From Fibrobacter succinogenes (GTDB lineage: Bacteria; Fibrobacterota; Fibrobacteria; Fibrobacterales; Fibrobacteraceae), in the NCBI GenBank assembly GCA_902794535.1, contig CADBHQ010000035.1, positions 1-64,000 on the forward strand: a stretch of DNA of 64,000 nt, read 5' to 3'. Position numbers and translations under genes: made by a program. This document shows, in pieces, positions 14,755 through 23,380 of this stretch. Position 1 is the first letter of the stretch, and each line of letters starts with the position of its first letter. Under the pieces are notes generated by a model. The model did no database searches and was not told the origin of the DNA. It was given only the letters and a program-made list of their open reading frames with translations.

Positions 14755-16635
14755 ATGAAATTTGCAATTCTTGGGTGTGGACATATTGCGACTAAGATGG
14801 CCGCGGCGGTAAAGGCAATTGAAAATCGGGGCGTAGAGGCTTATGCGGTGGCATCGCGTTCGCTGGAAAAGGCCGAAAAATTTGCGAAGGATTATGGCTT
14901 TGGCCGTGCCTACGGCAGCTACGAGGAACTTGCGAAAGATCCGGCGGTCGACCTGATTTATATCGCTACCCCACATTCCGAGCATTACAATAACATTCTG
15001 CTTTGCCTGGAACACGGCAAGAACTTGCTTGTGGAAAAGGCATTTACTGCAAACGCGCTGATGGCATCTGAAGTGATTGCGCTTGCCAAAGAAAAGGGCG
15101 TGTTCTTGAGCGAGGCGATGTGGACGCGTTTCTTGCCTGCGGTGCAGATGGTCAAGGATTTGATTTTGGCAGGCAAGATCGGCAAGGTCGAAAGCGTGGA
15201 TGCCGACTTCTCGATGCCGCTTTCGCATATCGAGCGTTTGCGTAAGCCGGAACTTGCGGGCGGTGCACTTTTGGATTTGGGCATTTACAGCCTGACTTTT
15301 GCGGATATCTTTTTGACGGATGCTGAAATTGCCGGCGCCGAAAATCATATTGTTCAGACGAAGACTTATTGCGTCAAGTTCGATACGGGTGTCGATGCCA
15401 CGGATTGGATTGATTTGGTTTATGCAAATGGCCAGGTGGCGCATTTGAAAACTTCGATGGTGGCGCCGCTCAAGAACGAAGGCGTGATTTACGGTGAAGG
15501 CGGATTCATTCGCGTGCAGAACTTGAACGACATGGTCGAAATCCAGCTGTTCGATAAGGCGGGCATGCTTTTGGAATCGATTACTCCCCCACGCATTGAA
15601 AATTGCTACGAGTACGAGGTTCTGGCCTGCAAGGCTGCCCTTGAAAAAGGCCAGAAGGAATGTGCCGAAATGCCGCACACTAAGACCATGCAGATGATGA
15701 CGCAGATGGATGGACTTCGTGCAGCATGGGGTGTGTCTTACCCGTTCGAACTCTCCCCCGCTCAGGTTTGGGACCGCAGTGGTGACAAGTCGATTCTTGA
15801 AGTTTTCGATATTGAAACGGGCAAGTCCGAAGTGCTCGATGAATTTGACCGCGTGATTGAAGCGCCCAACTGGAGTGCCGACGGAAAGTTCCTCACCTTC
15901 AATAGCGAAGGTCGCATTTACAAGTATGAAATTGCCTCGGGTGACATGAGTGAAGTGCCGAGTTACTTTGTGGATAACTGCAATAACGACCATGTGCTTG
16001 CTCCTGACGGAACGGGACTTTATGTGAGCCACCATACAAAAGAAGACGGGCTTTCGCGCATTTACAAGATTTTCTATGACGGCCGTATGCCGGAACTGGT
16101 GACGCCGCTTGCTCCGAGTTACTTGCACGGCATTACGCCAGATGGCAAGATGCTCGCCTACTGTGCCGAACGCAATGGCGAATACGATATTTATACGATT
16201 CCGACTGCGGGCGGTAACGAAATACAGTTGACGACGGCGTTCGGACTGAACGATGGCCCGGAATATGACTGCGATGGCGAATACATTTGGTTCAATTCAG
16301 TGCGCACTGGCCGTATGCAGGCGTGGCGCATGAAGGCCGATGGTTCCGAGCAGACGCAGATGACTTTCGATGCGCATTGGAATACTTGGTTCCCGCATAT
16401 TTCGCCCGACCGCACGAAGGTTGTGATGCTCGCTTACCATGAGCGCGATGTGCGCCCCGGCGAACATGTTCCGAACAAGAATGTGGAAATTCGCTTGATG
16501 ACGGGTAGCGATAAAACTGGCTGGAGTAAGCCGCGCACGATTCTAAAGCTGTTCGGCGGCCAAGGCACGATTAACGTGAATTCCTGGGCCCCCGATAGCA
16601 AGCGCTTTGCGTATGTGCGCTACGTGAAACAGTAA
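14755..16635 (+). CDS. Gfo/Idh/MocA dehydrogenase fused to TolB-like propeller
   Basis: Residues 1-330 form a complete Gfo/Idh/MocA-type oxidoreductase: the NAD(P)-binding motif FAILGCGHIATKM, then ATPHSEHY, the catalytic-region VEKAFTAN (EKP-like), and the C-terminal substrate domain. From about residue 335 the protein continues as a beta-propeller of PD40/TolB-like repeats (PNWSADGKFLTFNS, GITPDGKMLAYC, SPDRTKVVML, WAPDSKRFAYV). No signal peptide is present, so both halves are cytosolic, whereas TolB itself is periplasmic. The ATG at 14755 gives the best spacing to GAGGA; a GTG at 14737 and an ATG at 14752 are alternatives. Confidence 0.88.
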   Translation: MKFAILGCGHIATKMAAAVKAIENRGVEAYAVASRSLEKAEKFAKDYGFGRAYGSYEELAKDPAVDLIYIATPHSEHYNNILLCLEHGKNLLVEKAFTANALMASEVIALAKEKGVFLSEAMWTRFLPAVQMVKDLILAGKIGKVESVDADFSMPLSHIERLRKPELAGGALLDLGIYSLTFADIFLTDAEIAGAENHIVQTKTYCVKFDTGVDATDWIDLVYANGQVAHLKTSMVAPLKNEGVIYGEGGFIRVQNLNDMVEIQLFDKAGMLLESITPPRIENCYEYEVLACKAALEKGQKECAEMPHTKTMQMMTQMDGLRAAWGVSYPFELSPAQVWDRSGDKSILEVFDIETGKSEVLDEFDRVIEAPNWSADGKFLTFNSEGRIYKYEIASGDMSEVPSYFVDNCNNDHVLAPDGTGLYVSHHTKEDGLSRIYKIFYDGRMPELVTPLAPSYLHGITPDGKMLAYCAERNGEYDIYTIPTAGGNEIQLTTAFGLNDGPEYDCDGEYIWFNSVRTGRMQAWRMKADGSEQTQMTFDAHWNTWFPHISPDRTKVVMLAYHERDVRPGEHVPNKNVEIRLMTGSDKTGWSKPRTILKLFGGQGTINVNSWAPDSKRFAYVRYVKQ

Positions 16636-16647
16636 TGTTCCACTGTC

Positions 16648-16668
16648 ATTCCCGACTCGATCGGGAAT
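16648..16668. repeat. short palindrome (ATTCCCGA type)
   Basis: ATTCCCGA and TCGGGAAT arms with a five-base loop lie between convergent genes. It resembles widespread small dispersed palindromes and may act as a bidirectional terminator. A relative with the arms ATGCCCGC/GCGGGCAT lies at 60744-60763. Confidence 0.5.
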
Positions 16669-16682
16669 CTCTTTGTTGGTGT

Positions 16683-17474
16683 TTACTGACAGCTGAAGCC
16701 TTGCAGTTCAAGGCCTGCACGCATCTCGCCGTAGGTCGAGGTGCGTTTCATATCCATAGCCTTCATGAATCGGCAGTTGTTGTCGATATGCATGCGGAAC
16801 CCGGTCATGGTGGGCGTGACTTCGCCCTTGCCGCTTGCGCGCACGTGCTCAATCATCTGTTCGCGCTTGTCGCTAAGTTCGGGCGGCACGAATACGTCGG
16901 TCACGATGTCGACATTTTCGATTTCGGTGGCGCCGAATATGAATGAGATGGTCACCAGATTCTTGAGGCCGTTGAACTGGCCGTTCGTTTTGCATACAAG
17001 ATTCTTCGGAGAATTCTTTGCCTTCTTGGCGGGCTTGGCAGCGTTCTTTTTGGGCGTGTACTGCAAGGCCGCGAGCAATTCTTCTTCTTTGACGGCGCCG
17101 ACTAATTTATTCACAATCTTGCCGTCTTTGATGAGGAAGAATGTGGGGAATGCCTGAATCGGGAGCGACGCCCTGATTTTTTCGATGCCCGGTTCGTCGA
17201 TACCGACCGAGGCAATTTTAATGTCGCTGTAGTTTTTCGCGATGCTGATGAGCGTCGGAATCATGATAAGGCATGGTGGGCAGCTGGTCGAAGAAATTTC
17301 CAAGATGACCGGCTTTTTGGAATGCAGAATTTCATTTTCAAAATTGCTGTCGTTTACTTTGACGATTTTAATGTCTTCGTCGTAAGTTTGTATGACTTTT
17401 GCATTTGTATGAGTCACAGTGCCTGCCATAAAGATGACAGCGCAGGCGAGAGCAAAAAAATGATTTGGTTTCAT
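16683..17474 (-). CDS. secreted thioredoxin-fold protein
   Basis: The 263-residue protein has a signal peptide (to about residue 25) and a thioredoxin domain (about 35-140). The active site is CPPC in SSTSCPPCLIMIP, and the cis-proline loop reads QAFPTFFL. A Lys/Ala-rich linker leads to a C-terminal domain of about 100 residues with one Cys pair, which I do not recognise. CPPC sites occur in several periplasmic redox proteins, so it may reduce or isomerise disulphides. It converges with the fusion dehydrogenase gene. Confidence 0.85.
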   Translation of the reverse strand: MKPNHFFALACAVIFMAGTVTHTNAKVIQTYDEDIKIVKVNDSNFENEILHSKKPVILEISSTSCPPCLIMIPTLISIAKNYSDIKIASVGIDEPGIEKIRASLPIQAFPTFFLIKDGKIVNKLVGAVKEEELLAALQYTPKKNAAKPAKKAKNSPKNLVCKTNGQFNGLKNLVTISFIFGATEIENVDIVTDVFVPPELSDKREQMIEHVRASGKGEVTPTMTGFRMHIDNNCRFMKAMDMKRTSTYGEMRAGLELQGFSCQ

Positions 17475-17563
17475 ACGAAATAATATAGGAAAAAACTATT
17501 ACTTTATTGTATTGTATTATGTATATTACATTGATGGAAGTTGGGTAAAAAAAGGAGCGTATT

Positions 17564-18193
17564 TTGAATATTGAATTCGGAGTATTAAAACGCGAAGACC
17601 TGAAAGAGGCCGTGGAAATGTCGGTTCGCGCCTATGAAGACTACGCGTATTTTGCAAATTACTTCCCTGATACAACGGAACGCCTGAAGATGCTTTGGGC
17701 TGTGATGTACAGGGGTTGGCTGACGTTTTTTAGCCAAGCGCGTTTTCTGACAGCTCGGGTAGACGGTAAAATCGTGGGCCTTGCGGAACTTGAACCTCCG
17801 CATTTCAAGAGGCCTTCGGTTTTCCAGTTTTTGATTCATGGCTGGCTGCAGGTTTATCTTGATGTGAATTTCAAGCGCATGCAAACGTGGCTCGCTATGG
17901 ATGAATCGGCCGGCAAGCCTTGCCACGATTACCAGAAAAGCGGTCCGGGTATTTGGTACATTGGCTCGCTCACCGTGGATCCGCCATTACAGGGAAAAGG
18001 CATTGGCACCAAGCTGATTGATTTTGCGGGAGATTATGTCCGCGAACGCGGCGGCAAGCAACTCACATTGTTCACGAATTCAGAAAAGAATATCTCGTTC
18101 TACACCAAGTGCGGTTTCGAGACGTTTCATAAATGCGACATTGCCCATGACGGTAAGACCATGGGCAGTTGGAGCGTGAAGAAGAGCGTGTGA
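17564..18193 (+). CDS. GNAT family acetyltransferase
   Basis: The 209-residue protein shows the GNAT acetyl-CoA fold: the motif A region IWYIGSLTVDPPLQGKGIGT with the Q/RxxGxG/A loop, then LTLFTNSEKNISFYTKCGF as the C-terminal motif. The substrate is unknown. The start is a TTG (17564) preceded by AAAGGAGCG at good spacing; no ATG exists nearby. The gene converges with the AGCS symporter, and their stops are only five bases apart. Confidence 0.87.
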   Translation: MNIEFGVLKREDLKEAVEMSVRAYEDYAYFANYFPDTTERLKMLWAVMYRGWLTFFSQARFLTARVDGKIVGLAELEPPHFKRPSVFQFLIHGWLQVYLDVNFKRMQTWLAMDESAGKPCHDYQKSGPGIWYIGSLTVDPPLQGKGIGTKLIDFAGDYVRERGGKQLTLFTNSEKNISFYTKCGFETFHKCDIAHDGKTMGSWSVKKSV

Positions 18194-18198
18194 GATTT

Positions 18199-19626
18199 TT
18201 ATTCTAAGCGGTTCCAGAAATCGGTGTCTTGATTCACGCCGCATTCCCTGGCGTAGTAAACAGGTTCCTTGCCTTGCTTGCGCTGCTCGGTATAGTTCTT
18301 GAGGGCCTTGAAGGCAATCGGTGAAAGAATCAAGATGCAGGGGATGTTGACGACAACCATCAAAGCTTGGCAAAGATCTGCTGAATCCCATGCAAAGCCG
18401 GCGCTTGCAAGGGCGCCTGCAAATACGATAATCGAGGCAATAATTCTGAATACAGTTATGACCGTTTTTCCGGGGCGGCGGTTCATGATGAATCGCAGGC
18501 AGCCTTCGGTGTAATAGTAGTTGCCGATCAGTGTGGTGAAACCGAACAAGAGAATTGCTACCGTAATGAACATCGGGCCCAGTTCACCAAAGACGGAGTG
18601 AAGCGATGCCTGCACGTAGGGGATACCCGAAATTTCGCTGGAGGGAGTCACGCTTGTCGAAAGGCACATCAGGGCGGTTGCGGAGCAAATCACGATCGTA
18701 TCGATAAATACGGAGAGCGACTGCACCAGACCCTGCTTGACCGGGTGTGAAACGCTTGCGCTGGCAGAGGCGTTCGGGGCAGAACCCATACCGGCTTCGT
18801 TAGAATAAAGGCCGCGCTTGATACCGTACATAATGCAGCTTCCTGCGAAGCCACCGGCACCTGCTTCAAACGAGAAGGCGTCTTTCAAGATGGTCATAAA
18901 CATCGAAGGAATGTTGGTGAAATTGAAAACAATAACGCCTATGGCCACGACGATGTAGGTGATGCTCATGATGGGCACAAGGTAGCTTGTAATCTTCGTG
19001 AGTTTTTTGGCGCCGCCGAATACGCAAAGTGCAAACAGAATGGCAAGCATGGCACCCACGATAATGGGCGTCTTGGTTTCGCTATAAAATCCGTAGCCCG
19101 AAAAACTGGTCTGCACGTTGTAAGATGCCAGAAGGTTGTAGCCGACCAGATAAGTGAGCAAGATGAACACCGAGAAAATGATGCCGAGCCAACGCTGCCC
19201 CAAAGCAGTTTGTATGTAGTAAGAGGGGCCGCCGTAAGAGTGCCCTGTCACCAAGTCTTCGCGCTTGTAGATTTGGGCGAGGGTCGATTCCACAAATGCC
19301 GATGCACTGCCGATGACTGCAATCAGCCACATCCAAAAAACGGCACCGGGGCCGCCCATGCAAATGGCCGATGACACGCCCACGATATTTCCTGTGCCCA
19401 CGCGGGATGCCGTAGAAACCATCAGCGCGCCGAAAGAAGAAATGCCGCTACCTTGCACCGGCTTTTCGTTAAGCACTCGGAGCGTTTCGATAAAAAGGCG
19501 GATTTGCGGGAACCCCATGCGAATGGACAGGTACAAGCCCGCGGCCACCAAAAGGAACGGCACGATAAAGGGCTGGTAAAGAAAATCGCTGAGAGTCGTG
19601 ATGATGTTGTGAAGAGGTTCTAGCAT
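18199..19626 (-). CDS. AGCS family alanine/glycine:cation symporter
   Basis: The protein (about 475 residues) is a Na+- or H+-coupled amino-acid carrier of the AGCS family (PF01235). Ten or more hydrophobic helices are evident, and family signatures are clear: SSFGALMVSTASRVGTGNIVG, and further on GIKRGLYSNEAGMGSAPNA. I chose ATG 19626 because GGAG lies six bases before it; the ATG at 19632 and the longer frame to 19674 have no usable spacing. A palindrome at 19683-19699 lies just upstream. Confidence 0.94.
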   Translation of the reverse strand: MLEPLHNIITTLSDFLYQPFIVPFLLVAAGLYLSIRMGFPQIRLFIETLRVLNEKPVQGSGISSFGALMVSTASRVGTGNIVGVSSAICMGGPGAVFWMWLIAVIGSASAFVESTLAQIYKREDLVTGHSYGGPSYYIQTALGQRWLGIIFSVFILLTYLVGYNLLASYNVQTSFSGYGFYSETKTPIIVGAMLAILFALCVFGGAKKLTKITSYLVPIMSITYIVVAIGVIVFNFTNIPSMFMTILKDAFSFEAGAGGFAGSCIMYGIKRGLYSNEAGMGSAPNASASASVSHPVKQGLVQSLSVFIDTIVICSATALMCLSTSVTPSSEISGIPYVQASLHSVFGELGPMFITVAILLFGFTTLIGNYYYTEGCLRFIMNRRPGKTVITVFRIIASIIVFAGALASAGFAWDSADLCQALMVVVNIPCILILSPIAFKALKNYTEQRKQGKEPVYYARECGVNQDTDFWNRLE

Positions 19627-19682
19627 AAGCATCTCCGTAATATTGACAAAATAATAAAATGTTTTGCGGGCCAAAGATTGAG

Positions 19683-19699
19683 TATTCCAATTTGGAATA
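19683..19699. promoter_or_regulatory. palindrome upstream of AGCS symporter
   Basis: TATTCCAA and TTGGAATA form a near-perfect palindrome about 60 bases before the symporter start, closely matching the palindrome at 1385-1405 before the GGDEF gene. An operator for one regulator is possible. Confidence 0.4.
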
Positions 19700-19778
19700 T
19701 GAACGGACTGGTCTATGTAAATTTTAGTTTGTAATTTGCGGAGTGGGCGGATGTTCGCCTGTTTTAAGGAGGCCTATC

Positions 19779-20222
19779 ATGAAGTACGTAAAGTTAATCA
19801 TGTTTATTACCCTCGCCTTTTTGGTTACCGAATCTTTCGGGGCGAAGCTTGTCAAGTCTAAACTGGGCGACATCGATGTCACATCTGAAAAGGGTGGCGG
19901 CAAGGTGGTTTGCACGGCTAGCTTTAATGACGAACTGACCATTGTTCGGGAAGCTGACACCGAAGTTTTGGTGAAAGGGCGTTGTGGGCAAGGTTGGGTC
20001 GCTAAGTCCAAGCTCGAATATGTAGCGAAGGGCCCGGGCGATAACAGCTTTACCATGTCTGAATTCAATGTGCAGGCATGGATCGACAATCCTACCGGTA
20101 TATTCGTCTTAGATGACGATGTGGCGGATTTCGATGGCGTAACCATTGACCGTGATTTCAAAGAGTACCTAACGTACACAATGGATCGCGAGCAAACCGA
20201 AATGCACAACGGTGAAAACTGA
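19779..20222 (+). CDS. secreted SH3b-like protein
   Basis: ATG 19779, preceded by AAGGAGG, starts a signal peptide (MKYVKLIMFITLAFLVTESFG). The mature protein of about 125 residues contains a stretch that reads like a bacterial SH3 domain (VVCTASFNDELTIVREAD then GRCGQGWVAKSKLEYV). The remaining 60 residues are acidic. Its role is unknown; SH3b domains often bind cell-wall peptides. The ORF could be extended to 19743, but the signal peptide and ribosome-binding site favour the shorter start. Confidence 0.78.
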   Translation: MKYVKLIMFITLAFLVTESFGAKLVKSKLGDIDVTSEKGGGKVVCTASFNDELTIVREADTEVLVKGRCGQGWVAKSKLEYVAKGPGDNSFTMSEFNVQAWIDNPTGIFVLDDDVADFDGVTIDRDFKEYLTYTMDREQTEMHNGEN

Positions 20223-20232
20223 TTAAATGAAG

Positions 20233-20262
20233 TAATCCCCCGGTTATGCCGGGGGATTTTTG
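20233..20262 (+). terminator. rho-independent terminator
   Basis: ATCCCCCGG, loop TTATG, CCGGGGGAT followed by a TTTT run, right after the SH3b-like gene. Confidence 0.88.
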
Positions 20263-20309
20263 TGTATGGTAAAATAGCTAAATTTTATGGCGCCTGATGA
20301 GGCGGTAAA

Positions 20310-20923
20310 ATGAGCGAGATTTCGTACAGCAAAAAGAATGAGCGGATTGAATGCGTGCGGTACAAGGATTGGCGCAAGTCGTACCCGCCGCATACGCATA
20401 CCGGGCATATGACTGTGGGCTATATTGAAGAGGGCCGCGTTTGCATGGTGCTGAACGGCGAGGCGAAAATTTATGGCGCCGGAGAACAGTTCCAGATTCC
20501 GCCGAATACGTTGCACGAAATAAAGACCGTAGGCGATGAATGCTATTCGATGGTGGTGCTGTGTACCGCTTTAGAGGCCGACGAGATTGTAGCTGAGGAC
20601 TACGCGCGAGATTATGAAAGCACCGTCGCGCGATTGGATGAATTGCAAAAAAGCATTCTTGAAAATCCCGAGAACATTTACCTGATTGAGCAAATGGCGC
20701 ATGACGCGTGCATTAGCCCGTTTCACATGATACGCGAATTCAAAAAGGCCTTCGGACTCACGCCGCACCAGTTTCAGATGCAGTGCAAAGTCCGCAAGGC
20801 GCAAAAACCGAGGTGACGTTTGACGCTGGGTTTTACGACCAAAGCCACATGGACCGCTGCTTTAAAAAAGTCGTCGGCCTTTCTCCGAAAGAATATAAAC
20901 GTGCCGTGAAGACAGATGACTAA
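20310..20923 (+). pseudogene. AraC family regulator, frameshifted in the second helix-turn-helix
   Basis: Residues 1-90 form an AraC-type cupin sensor domain (HTHTGHMTVGYIEEG, IPPNTLHEI). The first helix-turn-helix follows (IEQMAHDACISPFHMIREFKKAFGLTPHQF). The frame then stops at 20814-20816. A different frame continues directly with VTFDAGFYDQSHMDRCF and VVGLSPKEYKR to TAA 20921-20923, which is the second helix-turn-helix and C-terminus. About four residues also seem to be missing at the junction, so a small deletion probably caused the shift. Without the second motif the protein should bind DNA poorly. A sequencing error is the alternative. Confidence 0.75.
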
Positions 20924-20959
20924 TACGTCATTGCGAGACCGTAAGGGCGACGCAATCTC

Positions 20960-21355
20960 TTAGCACAGCGCCGGCATAAATTTTGCGAACAGATAAAGCC
21001 CCTGGTCGCCAGCGTCTACCTGGTGCGGGATCTTTGCCGGCATAATCGAGGTGATGCCCGGAGTGTATTCGAGCTTGGCGCCGTCATTGATGCAAATGCC
21101 GTTGCCTGCGATAACCTCGTGCGTTTCGAGCTGGGTCTCGTGAATGTGCGTTTTGATGCTCTTGTTCGGCGCGATTCTCACCAAATGATAGCTGAACGTG
21201 CCGCCGGTTTCTTTCGCGGTAATGATATGCTTGAGTTCGAAAGTCGGGTGCTTGGACCAGGCGATATCCTTGAAAGCGATTGTTTTGCCCGGGAGCCTGA
21301 GCTCGCCTTCGTTGAATTTTTCGAAAATATCATTACCGAGAATAGCTTTTTCCAT
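20960..21355 (-). CDS. cupin-domain protein
   Basis: The 131-residue protein has a single cupin barrel. Metal-ligand motifs are visible as HIHETQLETHEV and, further on, IMPAKIPHQVDAG. Such small cupins act as sensors, isomerases or dioxygenases, and the substrate cannot be told. It is encoded next to the broken AraC regulator on the opposite strand and to a GNAT gene that runs divergently with a short gap. Confidence 0.82.
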   Translation of the reverse strand: MEKAILGNDIFEKFNEGELRLPGKTIAFKDIAWSKHPTFELKHIITAKETGGTFSYHLVRIAPNKSIKTHIHETQLETHEVIAGNGICINDGAKLEYTPGITSIMPAKIPHQVDAGDQGLYLFAKFMPALC

Positions 21356-21411
21356 GATTTTACTCCTATGTTAATGTTTCGTTCGCGACTTTTGCAAACT
21401 CTGTCGCGGTT

Positions 21412-22086
21412 ATGCCCGAAATCTATACGAAGGAGTACATGAAAAAATTGGACAAAATTGCGGAAAATTATACCATCCGCACGGAACAACCGCGCGACTT
21501 TAAAATCGTCGAAAACCTTACCCGCGATGCTTTCTGGAACGTTTACCGCCCCGGATGCACCGAGCATTATGTGCTGCACTGCTATAGGAGCGAGCCCGAC
21601 TTTGTGCCGGAACTTTCGCTCGTGCTCGAAGTAGACGGCGAAATCATCGGACACGTGATGTACGCGTGGTCGCACATCGATGCCGACGATGGACGCAAAA
21701 ACCGCATGATGACCTTCGGGCCCATCAGCATCCGCCCCGACTACAAGCGCAAAGGTTACGGCAAAATTCTGCTCGAGCATTCCATGCGACTCGCTGCTGA
21801 AATGGGTGCTGGCTGCCTGCTGATTTGCGGGAACATCGCGTTCTACGACAAGAGCGGCTTTGTGGTCGCGAGCGCCAGGGGAATCCGCTACGCTGACGAC
21901 CCCGAAAGTGACGCTCCCTACTTCCTCTGCAAAGAACTGCAAGAAGGGTTCCTCGACGGAATCACCGGCAGCTACCGTGACCCCGAACCTTACTTTGTCG
22001 CCATGCGCAATCCCGAAGCATTCGAAAGGTACGATAAGGAGTTTCCGTACAAGGAAAAACTCGTGCTGCCCGGGCAGTTAGGGTAA
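21412..22086 (+). CDS. GNAT family acetyltransferase (YhbS-like)
   Basis: The 224-residue protein contains the GNAT core: IGHVMYAWS, then FGPISIRPDYKRKGYGKILL with the RxxGxG acetyl-CoA loop, then CLLICGNIAFYDKSGF. The C-terminal 60 residues are an extension typical of the YhbS/COG3153 type. The substrate is unknown. The frame opens at ATG 21412; an alternative ATG at 21439 (MKKLDKIAEN) is plausible. It is the last gene before the AT-rich island. Confidence 0.86.
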   Translation: MPEIYTKEYMKKLDKIAENYTIRTEQPRDFKIVENLTRDAFWNVYRPGCTEHYVLHCYRSEPDFVPELSLVLEVDGEIIGHVMYAWSHIDADDGRKNRMMTFGPISIRPDYKRKGYGKILLEHSMRLAAEMGAGCLLICGNIAFYDKSGFVVASARGIRYADDPESDAPYFLCKELQEGFLDGITGSYRDPEPYFVAMRNPEAFERYDKEFPYKEKLVLPGQLG

Positions 22087-22265
22087 AACGAACCTGCGTA
22101 GGGGGAGGGGGATGTCTCCCCCTCGCTCCTGTCACATGTCATCCCCGCTATACGATACTTGGCAACTTGTTGCCATAGTAGAGTTATCCTCTTTGGGGAG
22201 AAGGTGGGGATCTCCATGCGTCATCCGCTACCCCTTCTCCTAGGGGCTCCGCCCCTAAAACCCCG
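22085..22265. repeat. dispersed GC-rich repeat, long copy
   Basis: GGGGGATGTCTCCCCCTCGC at the left and CGCTACCCCTTCTCCTAGGG with GGCTCCGCCCCT at the right match the ends of the copy at 26446-26530. About 90 bases of extra sequence lie between. It marks the left boundary of the AT-rich island. Confidence 0.6.
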
Positions 22266-22510
22266 GAATCGGGAATTGTGTAATATTGGATTTGTCTGAA
22301 ATCTAGACGAAGAACTACATGGAAAATTAGCGTAAAAATGCGGAAATGGGAGTGGTAAGCATGCAAAAATCTTTTTTGCTATAACTAGTTAGTTTGTGTA
22401 ATAAATTTATAACAAATAATAAATGATATTTGAAGCGGTTTTTAATTCAGGAAATTATATTTGAGGGACCTTGATATGGCAATTATTGTGAAAAAAGGAA
22501 TCTAGAAAAA
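22266..22510. other. AT-rich spacer at the left island boundary
   Basis: Base composition drops sharply here. The spacer holds a nine-codon ORF (ATG 22476, preceded by GAGGG) just before the island's first gene, possibly a leader peptide. AAAAAAGGAA near 22490 is the ribosome-binding site of the next gene. No other gene is seen. Confidence 0.4.
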
Positions 22511-23329
22511 ATGAAAGAAGAAATGCCGAGTTATGAAAGAATTACCAAGTTGGTAGTGCGTTCATTATTAGAAGTTGGTTTTGCTGCTTTTGTCATTTTT
22601 AAGTTATGGTGTGTAGATATTTCATTGGAAAACTTCAATTATTCTTTTTTCTTGAGTACTTTAATTGCTTTTTTTGCAATTTTCTTGTCGGTCTTATTTT
22701 ATTTTAAGTCGACGGAACAGTCAAATCAGTTTTATAATAATATATTCAGCTTTACGAAAGATACTTCAGTATTACTGGCAGAAATGAAAAAAGGAATTGG
22801 CCATCTTGAAAATGAAGTTTATAAAGGACATTCTGTTAGTGAGGAAGAAAAAAATAAAGAGCAAGAAAAATTAGAGAAAGAGAATAAAGATATTTCTGAA
22901 AAAAAGGATAAAATAGACAGTCAAATATCAAAAACTTTAGAAGAGAAATTAAATGACAAGAGTGAAGTTGAAACGCTGAAGAAGAATTTGCTGAATGAGG
23001 CGAAAAAGTTTCTTGAATTAGAGAGAGAAAAAGACGAACTTGAAAAGGAGCTGAATCGTCTTAAAGGACCCTCTCCGATAGAATTAAGAGAAAGGGTGTA
23101 TGATTATATAAGATTTAGACTTGTGCAAGAATCTTCTTTTTCTCGAGAAAATTTTATGTCAGCGAGATTCTCTGATGTGAGAAAACAATTGAATGATGTG
23201 GTTGAAAAATACTTAGACAATCGTGAGTTCCGTCGCGATGCGCAAGAAATTGGTTTAGTTGATAAATTTGGGGAAATTCGGGATCTTGGACTAAGACGAT
23301 TGTATAGATATATAAAAGATAATATCTGA
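22511..23329 (+). CDS. two-helix membrane protein with coiled coil
   Basis: The 272-residue protein has two transmembrane helices (about residues 14-30 and 42-62). A long charged coiled coil follows (about 90-190, rich in Glu and Lys), then a basic C-terminal domain (195-272) with RERVYDYIRFRLVQESSFSR. I recognise no family. It is the first gene of an AT-rich three-gene cluster with a DUF2971 protein and a metallo-beta-lactamase-fold protein, each about 50 bases apart. A membrane anchor plus cytosolic sensor or scaffold is a reasonable guess. Confidence 0.8.
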   Translation: MKEEMPSYERITKLVVRSLLEVGFAAFVIFKLWCVDISLENFNYSFFLSTLIAFFAIFLSVLFYFKSTEQSNQFYNNIFSFTKDTSVLLAEMKKGIGHLENEVYKGHSVSEEEKNKEQEKLEKENKDISEKKDKIDSQISKTLEEKLNDKSEVETLKKNLLNEAKKFLELEREKDELEKELNRLKGPSPIELRERVYDYIRFRLVQESSFSRENFMSARFSDVRKQLNDVVEKYLDNREFRRDAQEIGLVDKFGEIRDLGLRRLYRYIKDNI

Positions 23330-23380
23330 TATTTCTATTAATTGATGCTCCTGATTTAAAATGTTGTTTGAGGTATAATT

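Noticed and set aside
14683..16128. 481-aa minus-strand frame
   Set aside because: Antisense shadow of the dehydrogenase-propeller gene; His- and Arg-rich with no motifs.
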